In this document: piece after piece, positions 19,689 to 28,199 of the stretch
How the letters are laid out: each line of letters starts with the position of its first letter
How positions within the stretch are numbered: position 1 is the first letter of the stretch
Source: Labilithrix sp.
Lineage (GTDB): Bacteria; Myxococcota_A; Polyangia; Polyangiales; Polyangiaceae
Reading direction: 5' to 3'
Length of the DNA stretch: 46,269 bases
NCBI GenBank assembly: GCA_019637225.1
Contig: JAHBWC010000070.1
Coordinates: 1-46,269 of the forward strand
Program-made: the position numbers and the translations under genes
The notes under the pieces: model-generated
Database searches by the model: none
Told to the model about the DNA's origin: nothing
Seen by the model: only the letters and a program-made list of their open reading frames with translations

Positions 19689-20483
19689 CTAGGCTCGCGA
19701 GCGCGGGCTGAACGCCTCGCGGAACGCGTCCGCGAAGGCGATCGCCAGCGTCGCGTCGACCGCGTTGCCGGGAACGCCGCCCGCGCGGAGCGCGCTGCCG
19801 ACGACCACGCCGGTCGCGTGCCTCGCGAGCGCCGGGAGCGACGCGATCGTCGCGCCGCTGGCGACGAGCACCGGCGTCGCTCCCGCGGCCCGCTTGACGG
19901 CCGCGAGCTTGTCGACGTCGACGCCCTTGCCCGTCCCCTCGCCCGTCACGAGCACCGCCGAAGCCATCGCGCGCCGGGTCGTGTCCTCCACCTCTTGGGT
20001 GATCGGACGCGGCGGACCGAGCGGCGACGAGTGCTTCACGTCGACGTCCGCCCAGACCTCGACCGCCTCCGCGCCGAGCGCGCGGCGGAGGCGGAGCACG
20101 GCCGCCGCGTCGCCCTCGATCACGCCCTGATCGGTGACGCGCGCGCCGGTCAGGACGTTGACGCGCACGAACCGGGCGCCCGTGCACGCCGCGATCGACA
20201 GCGCGGCCTCGGCGTCGTTGCGGAGCACGTTGACGCCGAGCGCGACGCCCGGCGCCGCCTCACGCACGGCGAGCGCGCACGCGGTCATCGCGGCGACCGT
20301 CACCGCCGGAACGCGCCCGGCGAAGAACGGTACGTCGCCGAAGTTCTCGACGATGATCGCGTCGTAGCCCGCGTCGGCCAGCGCGCGCGCGTCGATCGCC
20401 GCCGACCGCGCGCACTCCAGCGCGGAGAGCGCGGCGCGCGGGCTGCCGGGGAGCGGAGGGAGGTGGATGACGCCGACGAGCAT
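19689..20483 (-). CDS. BtpA/SgcQ family TIM-barrel protein
   Basis: A 264-residue member of the BtpA family, named from a cyanobacterial protein needed for stable photosystem I accumulation; elsewhere the role is unknown and the fold is a TIM barrel. Signatures: VGVIHLPPLPGSP at the N-terminus, DAIIVENFGDVPF, LGVNVLRND, ADVDVKHSSPLG and the C-terminal phosphate-binding-like GVVVGSALRAGG. ATG 20483 was preferred because it begins at MLVGVIHL and lies four bases after the gspN stop; an in-frame GTG at 20507 would overlap gspN. It appears to be the last gene of the gsp operon, an unexpected partner for a secretion system. No photosynthesis genes are present in the window. Confidence 0.88.
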   Translation of the reverse strand: MLVGVIHLPPLPGSPRAALSALECARSAAIDARALADAGYDAIIVENFGDVPFFAGRVPAVTVAAMTACALAVREAAPGVALGVNVLRNDAEAALSIAACTGARFVRVNVLTGARVTDQGVIEGDAAAVLRLRRALGAEAVEVWADVDVKHSSPLGPPRPITQEVEDTTRRAMASAVLVTGEGTGKGVDVDKLAAVKRAAGATPVLVASGATIASLPALARHATGVVVGSALRAGGVPGNAVDATLAIAFADAFREAFSPRSRA

Positions 20484-20487
20484 CGGT

Positions 20488-21510
20488 CTACTTGAAGTTG
20501 AAGCCACCGGGGCTCGCGCCGGCGCCGCCGCCCGGCTGGACGTCGGGCTTGCCGAGCGTGCCGCCGACGCGGAGCGCGTAGAAGCCGTCCGCCGTCTTGG
20601 CGCGGCCCATCCTCGGGTCCATCTCGAGCATCGCCTTCTCCTTCGAGCCGGGCGAGCCGAAGAGGAGCTTCGTCTTGTCGTTCTTGCCTCGGTAGCCGTC
20701 GTTGATCTTGAACTTCAGGTTCGCGTCGAGGTGCGCGTCGGTGGCCACCTCGCGCATCTGGACCTTGCCGTCGCCGTTGACGTCGACGTCGCCGCCCTGC
20801 GCGACGATCTTCGTGAGCTTGAGGACGCCGTCCTTCGCGTCGCCGTTCACGGTGAAGGTGCCGACCTTGAGGCGCGGGAGCGTGAACGGGCCCATCGGCG
20901 TCTTGATCGTGAGCTCCTTCTGGTTGCCCGCGTTCATGTCCCGGATCTCGAGGGCGATGTTACCGTTGCCCTTCGACGCCTTCCCTTCGGGGAGGTTCAG
21001 CTTGATCGTCCCGAAGAGCTTGCCGTCGAGCGGGAAGCCGACGTTCGCGGCGATCGCGTCGATGCGTCCGATGTCGACGCCGTCGAACGTGATGTCGATG
21101 TCACGCGACTTGCCCGTGTCCTCGAAGGTCCCCTTCACGGTCCCGTCGAAAGCGTCGACGCGGAAGCTGATGTCCTTGTTACCGGCGAGGAGGCCGAGGA
21201 GCGAAATCCGCGCGCGGGCCTCGTCGATCGATATCACGCTCGGCGGCTTCCCGGCCTCGGCGGAGGGCGAGATCAGGCGGACGCCCTTCGCCTTCACGCC
21301 CGTGAGGAACGACGAGTCGAGGTCGTCGATCTGCAGCTCCTGCGGGTGCGCGCTGTTGCGCTGCTGGGCGTTGAACTGCGCGACGACGCGGTCCCTCAGC
21401 TTGTCGTACGGGAACGTCCACGAGAGGAAGACGACCAGACAGACGAAGTAGAACACCGGGTACCCGAGCTTCGGGCCGATCCGCTTCAGCCGCTCCTTCC
21501 ACTTGTCCAT
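20488..21510 (-). CDS. gspN: type II secretion system protein GspN
   Basis: A 340-residue inner-membrane component of the T2SS. One N-terminal TM helix (about 16-33, LGYPVFYFVCLVVFLSW) is followed by a periplasmic beta-rich domain built of repeated strands (for example DGKLFGTIKLNLPEG and LPRLKVGTFTVNGDAKDG), as in GspN and AsmA-like folds. Length is somewhat above the classical GspN (about 250) but near that of the delta-proteobacterial version. ATG 21510 overlaps the gspM stop by one base (TGATG). The C-terminus is Gly/Pro-rich. GspN is not essential in all T2SS; its exact role is unsettled. Confidence 0.85.
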   Translation of the reverse strand: MDKWKERLKRIGPKLGYPVFYFVCLVVFLSWTFPYDKLRDRVVAQFNAQQRNSAHPQELQIDDLDSSFLTGVKAKGVRLISPSAEAGKPPSVISIDEARARISLLGLLAGNKDISFRVDAFDGTVKGTFEDTGKSRDIDITFDGVDIGRIDAIAANVGFPLDGKLFGTIKLNLPEGKASKGNGNIALEIRDMNAGNQKELTIKTPMGPFTLPRLKVGTFTVNGDAKDGVLKLTKIVAQGGDVDVNGDGKVQMREVATDAHLDANLKFKINDGYRGKNDKTKLLFGSPGSKEKAMLEMDPRMGRAKTADGFYALRVGGTLGKPDVQPGGGAGASPGGFNFK

Positions 21511-22103
21511 CACTTCGTCTCCTTGCCCGTGGGCGCGGAGCCCGCGGGAGACGGCGAGGCCGCGGCGGCGTTCCGATCGTACGTCGAGACGCCGACCTCG
21601 ACGGGACCGTAGGAGTCGGCCTCGCCGGTTCGCTTGCGGATGCTGAGCCGCGTCACGGCGACGGGGTACTCGCTGGTCTCGATCGACTCGAGGAACTTCG
21701 CGATCGGCCCCATGCCGACGTTCTTGAGGTGGATCACGGTGTGACGCTCGACGTACATCTTGCCGTGGTTCACGTCGGGGCGGTCGACCGAGTCGGCGAT
21801 CTGCACCTGCGCCGCGCTCGCCTTCTGCTCGAGGAAGCCCCCGAGCTGCGGCGTCTTCTTCTGGTAGCGCGTCACGATCGAGTTCTTTCGGTCCTGGCGC
21901 TCGCGGATCTTGGCGCGCGCGCCGTTGACCTGCGCCAGCGCCTCCTTGAGCTCGTCGTTCTCGTCGCCGCGGCTCGACACGAGCGAAGACAGACCGACGG
22001 GGATCGCGAGGAGGACGACCGCCGCGAGGACGAACACGGCGATCGACGCGACGCGCTGCTCGCGCGGGTTGAGGCCCCAGCGTTCGAAGATCGACGTCAG
22101 CAT
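21510..22103 (-). CDS. gspM: type II secretion system protein GspM
   Basis: A 197-residue bitopic inner-membrane component of the T2SS assembly platform. Short cytoplasmic start (LTSIFERWGLNPREQR), one TM helix (about 18-42, VASIAVFVLAAVVLLAIPVG), a coiled-coil segment (about 48-80) and a ferredoxin-like periplasmic domain with HLKNVGMGPIAKFLESIE. GspM binds GspL, encoded one base upstream. The C-terminal tail is Ala/Ser/Pro-rich. The start ATG 22103 and the one-base overlap of its stop with gspN indicate tight coupling. Confidence 0.88.
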   Translation of the reverse strand: MLTSIFERWGLNPREQRVASIAVFVLAAVVLLAIPVGLSSLVSSRGDENDELKEALAQVNGARAKIRERQDRKNSIVTRYQKKTPQLGGFLEQKASAAQVQIADSVDRPDVNHGKMYVERHTVIHLKNVGMGPIAKFLESIETSEYPVAVTRLSIRKRTGEADSYGPVEVGVSTYDRNAAAASPSPAGSAPTGKETK

Positions 22104-22104
22104 C

Positions 22105-23628
22105 TCACTTGCCTCCCGCGGGCTGCGCGGCGCTCGCCGAGGCCGCCGCCCCGGACGCCTTCTTGTCGCCGCCCTTCTGGTCTTCCGGACACTTCAGGTC
22201 GAACTCGAGGACGTACTTCTGCCGCGGCTCGCCGACCATCTGCGTCGTCCGCGTGATCTTCGGCTCCGAGAAGCACCGCTCGTTCTTCAGGTTCGTGCGG
22301 ATCGTCTCGGTGTCGGCCACGGTCGACACGATGCCGTGCACGACCACGTGGTTCTTCTGGACGTCGAGCTCCTCGATGTCGTGCGTCATCGACTCCGGGA
22401 TCTGCTCGGAGAGCTTGACCATGACGTCGAACGCGTCGGCGTGCGGGAGCGGGTCGTCGTCGTTGAGCGCCGTCTGCTGCCCGAGGAGCTGCTTCGCGCG
22501 CTCGGCGCTGGTCGTCTCCTCGCCGAGGACCTCTTTCGTGACCGAGCCGAGCGCGGCCTCGAGGACGACCTTCTCCTTCGACTTCGCGTAGAGCTGCGCC
22601 CACGCGGAGAAGAGGAAGCTCACGAGGATGACGGCGGCGAGGCCCGCGAGGAGCGGGACGCGCTCCTTGATCCACGCCATCCCTCGCTCGAACGCGAGCG
22701 GGCCGCGCCGCAAGTTCAAGCCGAGGGCGCGCGGCCCGAGGCCGACCGCGAGGCCGATCGCCTTCGCGAAGCGCGCGATGGTCGACGCGTGCTCCGGCGC
22801 GATCGCGACCGCCTCGAGCGCCGGCGGCGGGAGCTTCTCGACGGGGAGCTCGAGCGCGCTCGACAAGAACGCCTCGGCGCCCGACACGTACGCGCCGCCG
22901 CCGCAGAGGAGCACGCGCGTCGGCGGCTCGCCGCCCTGCGCCCTGTGCGCCGCGATGGTCGTGCGGAGCTCGCGGGCGAGCTTCGGCGCCGTGCCGGGGA
23001 GCCCCTTCGTCCCGAGGCCCACGGTGCGCGCGAAGAGCGGCTCGCCGTTCGAGAGGATGACGACGTCGCTCGAGACCGTCCCGAGGTCGACGACCGCGAC
23101 GATGCCCTCCGAGAGCGTGGGGAGGTGGCCGACGAGGTTGGCGATCGGGAACGCGCCGAGCCCGACGCGCTCCGGCTCGGCCCCGAGGGTCGACTTCACG
23201 AGATCGATGCGGTCCTTGACGTCGGCGGTCTTGGCGACGCCGACGAGGACGGAGAGCTCCTCGCCCTTCTTCTCGCGCACGCCGGGCAGGAGGCGGTAGT
23301 CGAAGACGGCGTCGGCGAGGTCGAACGGCAGCGTCGCCTCGAGCTCGAAGGGCAGGACCTCCCCGAGCTGCTTCGCCGCGCTCGCCGGGAGCCCCACGAT
23401 TTTCACGGTGGCGCGCGAGCCCTCGATGGCGATCGCGATCGCGTCGCCGAGGCCCTGCTTTTCCCCCATGACGGCGCGCGCGGCCATCGAGATCGCCTCG
23501 GCGACGCCGCCGGCCTGGGCGACCTCGACGCTGGCGGTCCCGACCAGCTGAAGCTTGCGATAGGCGGAGCGGACCGCGGCCACTTTCACCGCTGTCGTTC
23601 CGATGTCGATGCCCAACCAGGTGCTCAT
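22105..23628 (-). CDS. gspL: GspL/PilM-like T2SS actin-fold component
   Basis: A 507-residue bitopic protein linking the GspE ATPase to the membrane platform. The cytoplasmic half is a full actin/PilM-like ATPase fold with phosphate-1 DIGTTAVK (8-15), phosphate-2 DLGTVSSD (181-188) and an adenosine-type LCGGGAYVSG (241-250). One TM helix (about 324-345) follows, then a long coiled coil and a periplasmic ferredoxin-like domain (about 405-480) like those of GspL/PilN. It thus looks like a PilM plus PilN-type architecture in one chain. A Lys/Ala/Ser tail ends the protein. It is separated from gspK by 58 bases, the largest gap in the gspH-to-gspN part of the operon. Confidence 0.88.
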   Translation of the reverse strand: MSTWLGIDIGTTAVKVAAVRSAYRKLQLVGTASVEVAQAGGVAEAISMAARAVMGEKQGLGDAIAIAIEGSRATVKIVGLPASAAKQLGEVLPFELEATLPFDLADAVFDYRLLPGVREKKGEELSVLVGVAKTADVKDRIDLVKSTLGAEPERVGLGAFPIANLVGHLPTLSEGIVAVVDLGTVSSDVVILSNGEPLFARTVGLGTKGLPGTAPKLARELRTTIAAHRAQGGEPPTRVLLCGGGAYVSGAEAFLSSALELPVEKLPPPALEAVAIAPEHASTIARFAKAIGLAVGLGPRALGLNLRRGPLAFERGMAWIKERVPLLAGLAAVILVSFLFSAWAQLYAKSKEKVVLEAALGSVTKEVLGEETTSAERAKQLLGQQTALNDDDPLPHADAFDVMVKLSEQIPESMTHDIEELDVQKNHVVVHGIVSTVADTETIRTNLKNERCFSEPKITRTTQMVGEPRQKYVLEFDLKCPEDQKGGDKKASGAAASASAAQPAGGK

Positions 23629-23686
23629 TCGATCCTCTGCCTTCTTCGCTCGCTACGTCGCCCCGCGTTCCGCGTGGCCTCGTCCG

Positions 23687-25204
23687 TCACTCGATCCTGA
23701 AATAGACGACCTGCCCGCCCGTGCTCGGCATGTTCGCCGCCGCGATCGCGTCGGCGCCGGCGCCCGACATGCCCTGCGCGCCGGCGTTCGGCGCGAGCGG
23801 GTTCGGCGTCGCACCCGTGAGGCCTGCCGCGCCCTGCGCGCCCATCATGGTCGCTTGCCCGAGCTGCGGCGCGTTGCGGAAATCGACGACGGCGTGGACC
23901 TTCACGCGGGTCTCGCGACGGTATCCCTTCTTGATGCCGACAGCGTAGATCGAGAACACCTTGCTCTCGATCGTGATCTGCTTCTGGAACTCCGCCGGCG
24001 ACTGGAACTGAACGGGCTGCATGCCCATTCCCGCGAGCAGTGGGCCGAGCTGACCGTGCCCGGAGAGCGCCGACACGAAGTCCTTCGCCGAGCCGAACAG
24101 CGGCGCGCCCATGGTGATCCCGCGCGCCATCGTGACGCCGGTGAGGAACATCGCCGCCTGGTTCGGGTCGACGCAGATCGGCGTCCCCGGAAGCGCGCCC
24201 GAGCAGACGACGGCGTGGAGCGTCTGCGCGTTCGCGGTGTTCACGTTGATCGCGCCCTGCCCCCAGACCGTGACGACGCGCTTCTTCGGGTCCTCCGGGC
24301 TCGGATCGATGAACGTCGCCCAGAAGTCCTCGCCGACGCCGCGCACCATGTGGAGCTCTTCGAGCGAGTCGTAGGGGGCGTTCTTGCGCCGGTAGGGTCG
24401 CGGCATGAGCGCGTACGAGTTGTCCTCGATGCCGGCGCTCGACGCCGCCGTGAGCTGGCTGAGATCGCAGTTGAACCCCTGCTCGTCGACGTCCGCCCAG
24501 TCGATGAGGGCCTGGCACGTCTGGAGTCGGTCGACGAACTGCCCCGAGTCGCCCTGCTGCTGGAAGAGCGCGTCGTACTGCGTCGGCGCGATCAGGCCCA
24601 TGATCTCCTTGGCGAGCCGGATGTGCGCGATCTCGTTCGCCGCGCCGAGGTTCATGTTGATCTTCGCGTCCTCGTCGACGATCGACAGCTGCCAGCGGCC
24701 GTTCGGCATGCCGAGGTTCTTGCCCTGCGAGACGTCGACGCCCGCGGTGCGCGCGAACTCGTCGCTCTCCTCCACATCGTTGAACGCGCCGAGCAAGCGA
24801 TCGGAGAACTCCCAGAGCGGCAGCTGTGGCGGCGTCTTCTTCATCAGCATGAAGAGCGGCGCGATCGCCTTTCTCATGGACGGCTCGCTGGCGATGAGGA
24901 GCCGCGAGAGGTTCAGCGCGCTGCGCGCCATGTACTCCGCCTGGATGCTGTCGCGCTGCGCCGTCGCCGCCGCGAGCTCGGCGCTCGTCTCGTCCTGGAA
25001 CTCGGCGAGCATGACGGTGAGGACCGCCAGCGCGCCCATCACCATGACGAGCGCGATGCCGCGCTCGCGAGCGCGCCGCTTCGCCTTTCGCCGCCGGCGC
25101 GGGAGCTCGCCTGCCGCGCCCGTCGGCTCGCCGGCGCCTACGACGGGGCCGCGCACCGCTCGCCTGCGACGCCGTCCGAGCAGCGAACCGAGGGCGCCCT
25201 TCAT
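23687..25204 (-). CDS. gspK: type II secretion minor pseudopilin GspK
   Basis: A 505-residue minor pseudopilin that caps the tip of the T2SS pseudopilus with GspI and GspJ. ATG 25204 (MKGALGSLLG) overlaps the gspJ stop by four bases (ATGA). The leader is unusually long and basic (about 48 residues, many Arg), ending RARERG before the hydrophobic helix IALVMVMGALAVLTVMLAEF. The large globular domain shows SIVDEDAKINMNLG, a cysteine-bearing CQALIDWADVDEQGFNCD, SLEELHMVRGVGEDFW and INVNTANAQTLHAV, all typical of GspK. The C-terminus is a Gly/Ala/Asn-rich low-complexity tract. The same reading frame remains open upstream all the way into gspI (to 26773) because of the gspI frameshift; a 1028-residue product is not expected. 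Confidence 0.9.
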   Translation of the reverse strand: MKGALGSLLGRRRRRAVRGPVVGAGEPTGAAGELPRRRRKAKRRARERGIALVMVMGALAVLTVMLAEFQDETSAELAAATAQRDSIQAEYMARSALNLSRLLIASEPSMRKAIAPLFMLMKKTPPQLPLWEFSDRLLGAFNDVEESDEFARTAGVDVSQGKNLGMPNGRWQLSIVDEDAKINMNLGAANEIAHIRLAKEIMGLIAPTQYDALFQQQGDSGQFVDRLQTCQALIDWADVDEQGFNCDLSQLTAASSAGIEDNSYALMPRPYRRKNAPYDSLEELHMVRGVGEDFWATFIDPSPEDPKKRVVTVWGQGAINVNTANAQTLHAVVCSGALPGTPICVDPNQAAMFLTGVTMARGITMGAPLFGSAKDFVSALSGHGQLGPLLAGMGMQPVQFQSPAEFQKQITIESKVFSIYAVGIKKGYRRETRVKVHAVVDFRNAPQLGQATMMGAQGAAGLTGATPNPLAPNAGAQGMSGAGADAIAAANMPSTGGQVVYFRIE

Positions 25205-25920
25205 TGCGGGATCCCGAAGGTCAAGGGCAGCTGCATCGGCATCATCACCTTCGTGACGTACCGAAACGGCGGCGTGTTCCTGACGGGCTTCAGCTCGAGC
25301 TCGATCCGGATCTCGAGCGGGAGGCGATTGAACTGCCCCATCATCTGCGTCGAGTCCCACGACTCGACCCACTGGCCGGTCATCGGATCGAGGTAGCGCA
25401 GGTCGAAGCGCTCGACGTCCTCCGCGAGGACGTTCACGACTCCGCCTCGCTTGTAGTCGTAGTCGATCGGCGCCTGCTCGCGGCGCACGAGGTCCATCTT
25501 GCCGTCGACCTCGGGATCCTTCACGACGAAGTAGCCGATCTCCGCCTGATCCGACTCCTTCGCGTCCTTCGTGATGCGGCGGTGCGCGAACGACGCGAAA
25601 TCGACGCGGTCGAACTGCGAGCTGTTCTGCCCGTAGAAGGCGGTGAGGCGCGTGACGAGCGCCTGGTTCGTCGGCGTGTGCATCGAGAGGAAGGCGCTCT
25701 GGAGCTCTCGCGCCATGCGCTCGACGGCGTCGCGTCCCTGGCGCGCGCGGTCCGAGCGGAGCGCCTCGCCGCGGCGGCCGCGCGAGAGCGAGTCGAAGGC
25801 GCCGTAGATGAGGAGCGAGATCATCGCCATGACGCCGAGCGAGACGAGGATCTCGAGCAGCGTCATGCCGCGCGCGCGCCGGCGCCGGACGCGCCGCGAG
25901 CTCGTGCCGCGAGGGCTCAT
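25201..25920 (-). CDS. gspJ: type II secretion minor pseudopilin GspJ
   Basis: A 239-residue minor pseudopilin. Basic leader (SSRRVRRRRARG) and the class III cleavage site G|MTLLEILVSLG with Glu at +5, then the hydrophobic helix VMAMISLLIYGAF. The periplasmic part has the GspJ features RDAVERMARELQSAF, FASFAHRRI and LRYLDPMTGQWVESW. It starts at ATG 25920 and stops within the gspK start (ATGA). The preceding gspI in its expected frame ends on the same kind of ATGA overlap. It forms the tip complex with GspI and GspK. Confidence 0.92.
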   Translation of the reverse strand: MSPRGTSSRRVRRRRARGMTLLEILVSLGVMAMISLLIYGAFDSLSRGRRGEALRSDRARQGRDAVERMARELQSAFLSMHTPTNQALVTRLTAFYGQNSSQFDRVDFASFAHRRITKDAKESDQAEIGYFVVKDPEVDGKMDLVRREQAPIDYDYKRGGVVNVLAEDVERFDLRYLDPMTGQWVESWDSTQMMGQFNRLPLEIRIELELKPVRNTPPFRYVTKVMMPMQLPLTFGIPQ

Positions 25921-26773
25921 GGCCGACCTCCGCCGCCACCGCCGCCGCCGAAGCCGCCGCCGCCGAAGCCGCCGCCGCCCGGCGCGCCGGTCCTTCCGGC
26001 CCGCCGGCGCCGGGCGTGCCGGTGCCCGTGCCGGGGATCGGCGCGCCGCCGCCGCTGAAGTCCATCGCGCCGCCGTCCGCCATGAGGGCGCTGCCCGCGA
26101 AGCCGCCGCGCTGCGGGTTCGTCACGAACTGCGTGAGCGGGAGCTCGCGCGCGTTCGGCCCCTCCTTCCAGCGGACCGTGACCGTGATGCGGCGGATGCT
26201 CGCCTCGTACATCGGCTTGATCGACGGATAGAGGAAGCTCATGACCATGCCGAGCAGGCCCTCGGCACCCGAGCCTCCGGGACCGGCGCCGGGCATCTGG
26301 CCCATGAGCGACGCGCCGAGGCCCTGGAGCCCGCCGTCGAGGTTCAGGTCGAGCCCCGGCCCGCCCGCCGCGTTCTGCTGGAGCATCGGGACGCCCGCGC
26401 CGAACGCCGCCCCGCCGTCCGCGCCGACCGCGTTGCCCGCGTTCATGTTGGGCAGCTCGACCTTCTCGATCTTGAAGTCGCAGGTGAACGCCTCGGGCGT
26501 CGCGTCGAGGCAGCACGGGACGCTCGTCTCGATCTGGTCGATCTCCTGGTAGCCGAGCTTGAGGAGCTGCTCCTCGATCTCGGTCATCTTGCAGCGCCCG
26601 AGCTGCACGGCCTGCCCCATGTTCGCGGCGCTGCGGTTCGACGCGGCGAGCCCGCCCTGCGCCGAGAGGATCACGGTGAGCGTGAGCCCGAGGATCGCGA
26701 TGGCGACCATGACCTCGAGGAGGGAGAAGCCTCCGCGAGCGCGCCGTCGGGAGCGGATGACGCCGGCGCTCAT
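25917..26773 (-). CDS. gspI: type II secretion minor pseudopilin GspI, apparent frameshift near the 3' end
   Basis: About 285 residues. The start, ATG 26773, overlaps the gspH stop by one base. The leader RRRARGG precedes FSLLEVMVAIAILGLTL, a perfect class III prepilin site. The domain continues with RCKMTEIEEQLLKLGYQEI and RRITVTVRWKEG, then a large Gly-rich insertion and tail. The reading frame has no stop of its own: it runs on through gspJ (out of frame) into gspK. Read one base back (-1) somewhere in about 25980-26040, the tail becomes GAPGGGGFGGGG... and stops at TGA 25917-25919, giving the same ATGA overlap with gspJ that gspJ has with gspK. A one-base deletion in the sequence or assembly, a real mutation, or a programmed frameshift are possible. 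Coordinates given are for the repaired gene. Confidence 0.8.
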
Positions 26774-27597
26774 CAGAAGGCCCCCGGATCTTCGCGATCG
26801 GACGCTTCCTTGTCGTCCTGCGGCTCGGGCAGATCGACGGCGCCGTCTTTGATCTTCACCTTCCCGGTGAGCGGCGCCACGACGAGCGTGACGGCGTGGG
26901 CCTCTTCGTCGTTGTCGCCGACCTTGAGCTGGATCGCCGCGCGCTCGGTCTGTCCGCCCGGCCAGAAATAGAGGTAGGCGCGGCCTTCCTTGCGCGGCTC
27001 GTAGTCGTGTGCGGTCTGAACCTGGCGGAACTTGATGCCGCGCTCGAGCGGCTTGTGCCCCTTGCCCGGCTCGGAGGCCACGAGCCCCATGGCGTCGATC
27101 TCGCGGAACGCCGTACGCGGCGCGGTCGGCCCCTTGAGGATGCGGCTCGAGTCCTCGAGCGCCTGCTTCTCGATGACGGTCGCCGCCGCCGCGCCGCCGG
27201 TCCCCGACGTGTCCTTCGGCTGGACGAGGTGGGGCTGGTCGCCCTCCTCGAGCCAGATCGCGTTGTCGTCGAAGTCCATCACGAGACGGATGGTCTTCGA
27301 CGACGCGCTCGCGCGCGAGAACGCGACGCGGATCGCGCCGGTGAGCATCGTCGACGAGTGACGAAGCCGCGACGACGACATCTGACCGGAGCCGATCACG
27401 ACCGCGCAGAGGATGAGCGCGATCAGCGCCATCACGATGAGCACCTCGATGAGCGTCATCCCGTGCGCGCGCCGGCGCGCACGCGCGCGGCCGAGGAGGA
27501 GCAGAGCCGCGGCGCCGCTCGGGCCCGACGAGCGGACGAAGGACGGCGAGCGGATCGCTCGTCCTTCACACTTCGCGCTCGAAGACCTGAGACTCAA
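26773..27597 (-). CDS. gspH: type II secretion pseudopilin GspH
   Basis: A 274-residue pseudopilin, longer than the usual 170 or so. The cleavage site is RRRAHG|MTLIEVLIVMALIALILC with Glu at +5. The only start that leaves a leader before this site is TTG 27597, which has a good AAGGAG seven bases upstream; the leader is then about 46 residues, long for the family. The mature part has SSSRLRHSSTMLTGAIRVAF, typical of GspH/FimT, and an acidic C-terminus. It lies 104 bases downstream of gspG and overlaps gspI by one base. Proteins of this family form part of the pseudopilus shaft near the tip. Confidence 0.85.
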   Translation of the reverse strand: MSLRSSSAKCEGRAIRSPSFVRSSGPSGAAALLLLGRARARRRAHGMTLIEVLIVMALIALILCAVVIGSGQMSSSRLRHSSTMLTGAIRVAFSRASASSKTIRLVMDFDDNAIWLEEGDQPHLVQPKDTSGTGGAAAATVIEKQALEDSSRILKGPTAPRTAFREIDAMGLVASEPGKGHKPLERGIKFRQVQTAHDYEPRKEGRAYLYFWPGGQTERAAIQLKVGDNDEEAHAVTLVVAPLTGKVKIKDGAVDLPEPQDDKEASDREDPGAF

Positions 27598-27604
27598 CCT
27601 GCGA

Positions 27605-27610
27605 CTCCTT
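27605..27610 (-). promoter_or_regulatory. ribosome-binding site for gspH TTG start
   Basis: AAGGAG on the minus strand lies seven bases before TTG 27597. It decides the start, since no ATG or GTG precedes the prepilin cleavage site. The 104-base gap upstream is purine-rich on this strand and otherwise featureless. Confidence 0.65.
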
Positions 27611-27701
27611 CTTCTGCTCTTCTTCGTCTGTCTCTCGACGCTCTCTTCGGGCTCGCCTCTCCTGCTGAGGATCGCGGACTCCGGCTCCGGCTACGACGCC
27701 G

Positions 27702-28115
27702 TCACTTCTGGCCGGTCGTGCCGTCGTCGGGGACCTTGATGTCGTCCGCCGTGCCCTCTTTCTTGTCGGGGCCGAACGAGAGCACGTACGTCTCGTCGTC
27801 CGCGCAGCGGATCGCGTAGGGCGTGTCCCACGGGTCGGTGATCTTCGACGTCGCGCCGAGCTCCTTCTCCGCGCGGAGCTGCTCGACCGTGACGCACTGG
27901 CCCGGGTGGTCGACGCGGTACTTCTCGGCGACCGGGTGGATCGCGATGACGTCGTTCTTCGCCTGCTTCTTCTGCGCCTCGGCGTACTTCGGGATGGCGA
28001 CGACCGCGACGCCGCCGGCGATGAGCCCGACGATCGCGAGCACGATGAGGATTTCGATGAGCGTGACGCCGCGGCTGGCGGCGCGCTTCACGCGCTTCAA
28101 GAGTGTCGTCGTCAT
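27702..28115 (-). CDS. gspG: major pseudopilin GspG
   Basis: A 137-residue major pseudopilin that builds the T2SS pseudopilus shaft. ATG 28115 was chosen because AAGGAG lies eight bases upstream; ATGs at 28121 and 28142 are less well placed. Leader KRVKRAASRG, then VTLIEILIVLAIVGLIAGG with Glu at +5. The C-terminal domain keeps the GspG pattern DPWDTPYAIRC and the calcium-site loop GPDKKEGTADDI. Its own Shine-Dalgarno and a TAGGAT element upstream suggest extra transcription to supply this abundant subunit. Confidence 0.95.
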   Translation of the reverse strand: MTTTLLKRVKRAASRGVTLIEILIVLAIVGLIAGGVAVVAIPKYAEAQKKQAKNDVIAIHPVAEKYRVDHPGQCVTVEQLRAEKELGATSKITDPWDTPYAIRCADDETYVLSFGPDKKEGTADDIKVPDDGTTGQK

Positions 28116-28140
28116 CTCCATGTCTCCTTTGGTGCCACGC

Positions 28141-28199
28141 ATCCTAGTCCGACCTCCCCGACTTCGTGAGGAGGTGCCGTGTGATCTTGCGCCACACGG
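28141..28199 (-). promoter_or_regulatory. hairpin and candidate internal promoter ahead of gspG
   Basis: On the minus strand, a dyad (CCGTGTG at 28177-28183, CACACGG at 28193-28199, nine-base loop) directly follows the stop of the GspG-like gene. A TAGGAT hexamer (28141-28146) lies between it and the gspG Shine-Dalgarno (28124-28129). The dyad could act as an attenuator or mRNA end, and TAGGAT as a -10; no good -35 is visible. Confidence 0.35.

Noticed and set aside
23687..26773. A real GspI-GspK fusion protein
   Set aside because: The middle would be a nonsense translation of gspJ, which is itself intact in another frame with coupled start and stop codons; a frameshift in gspI explains it better.
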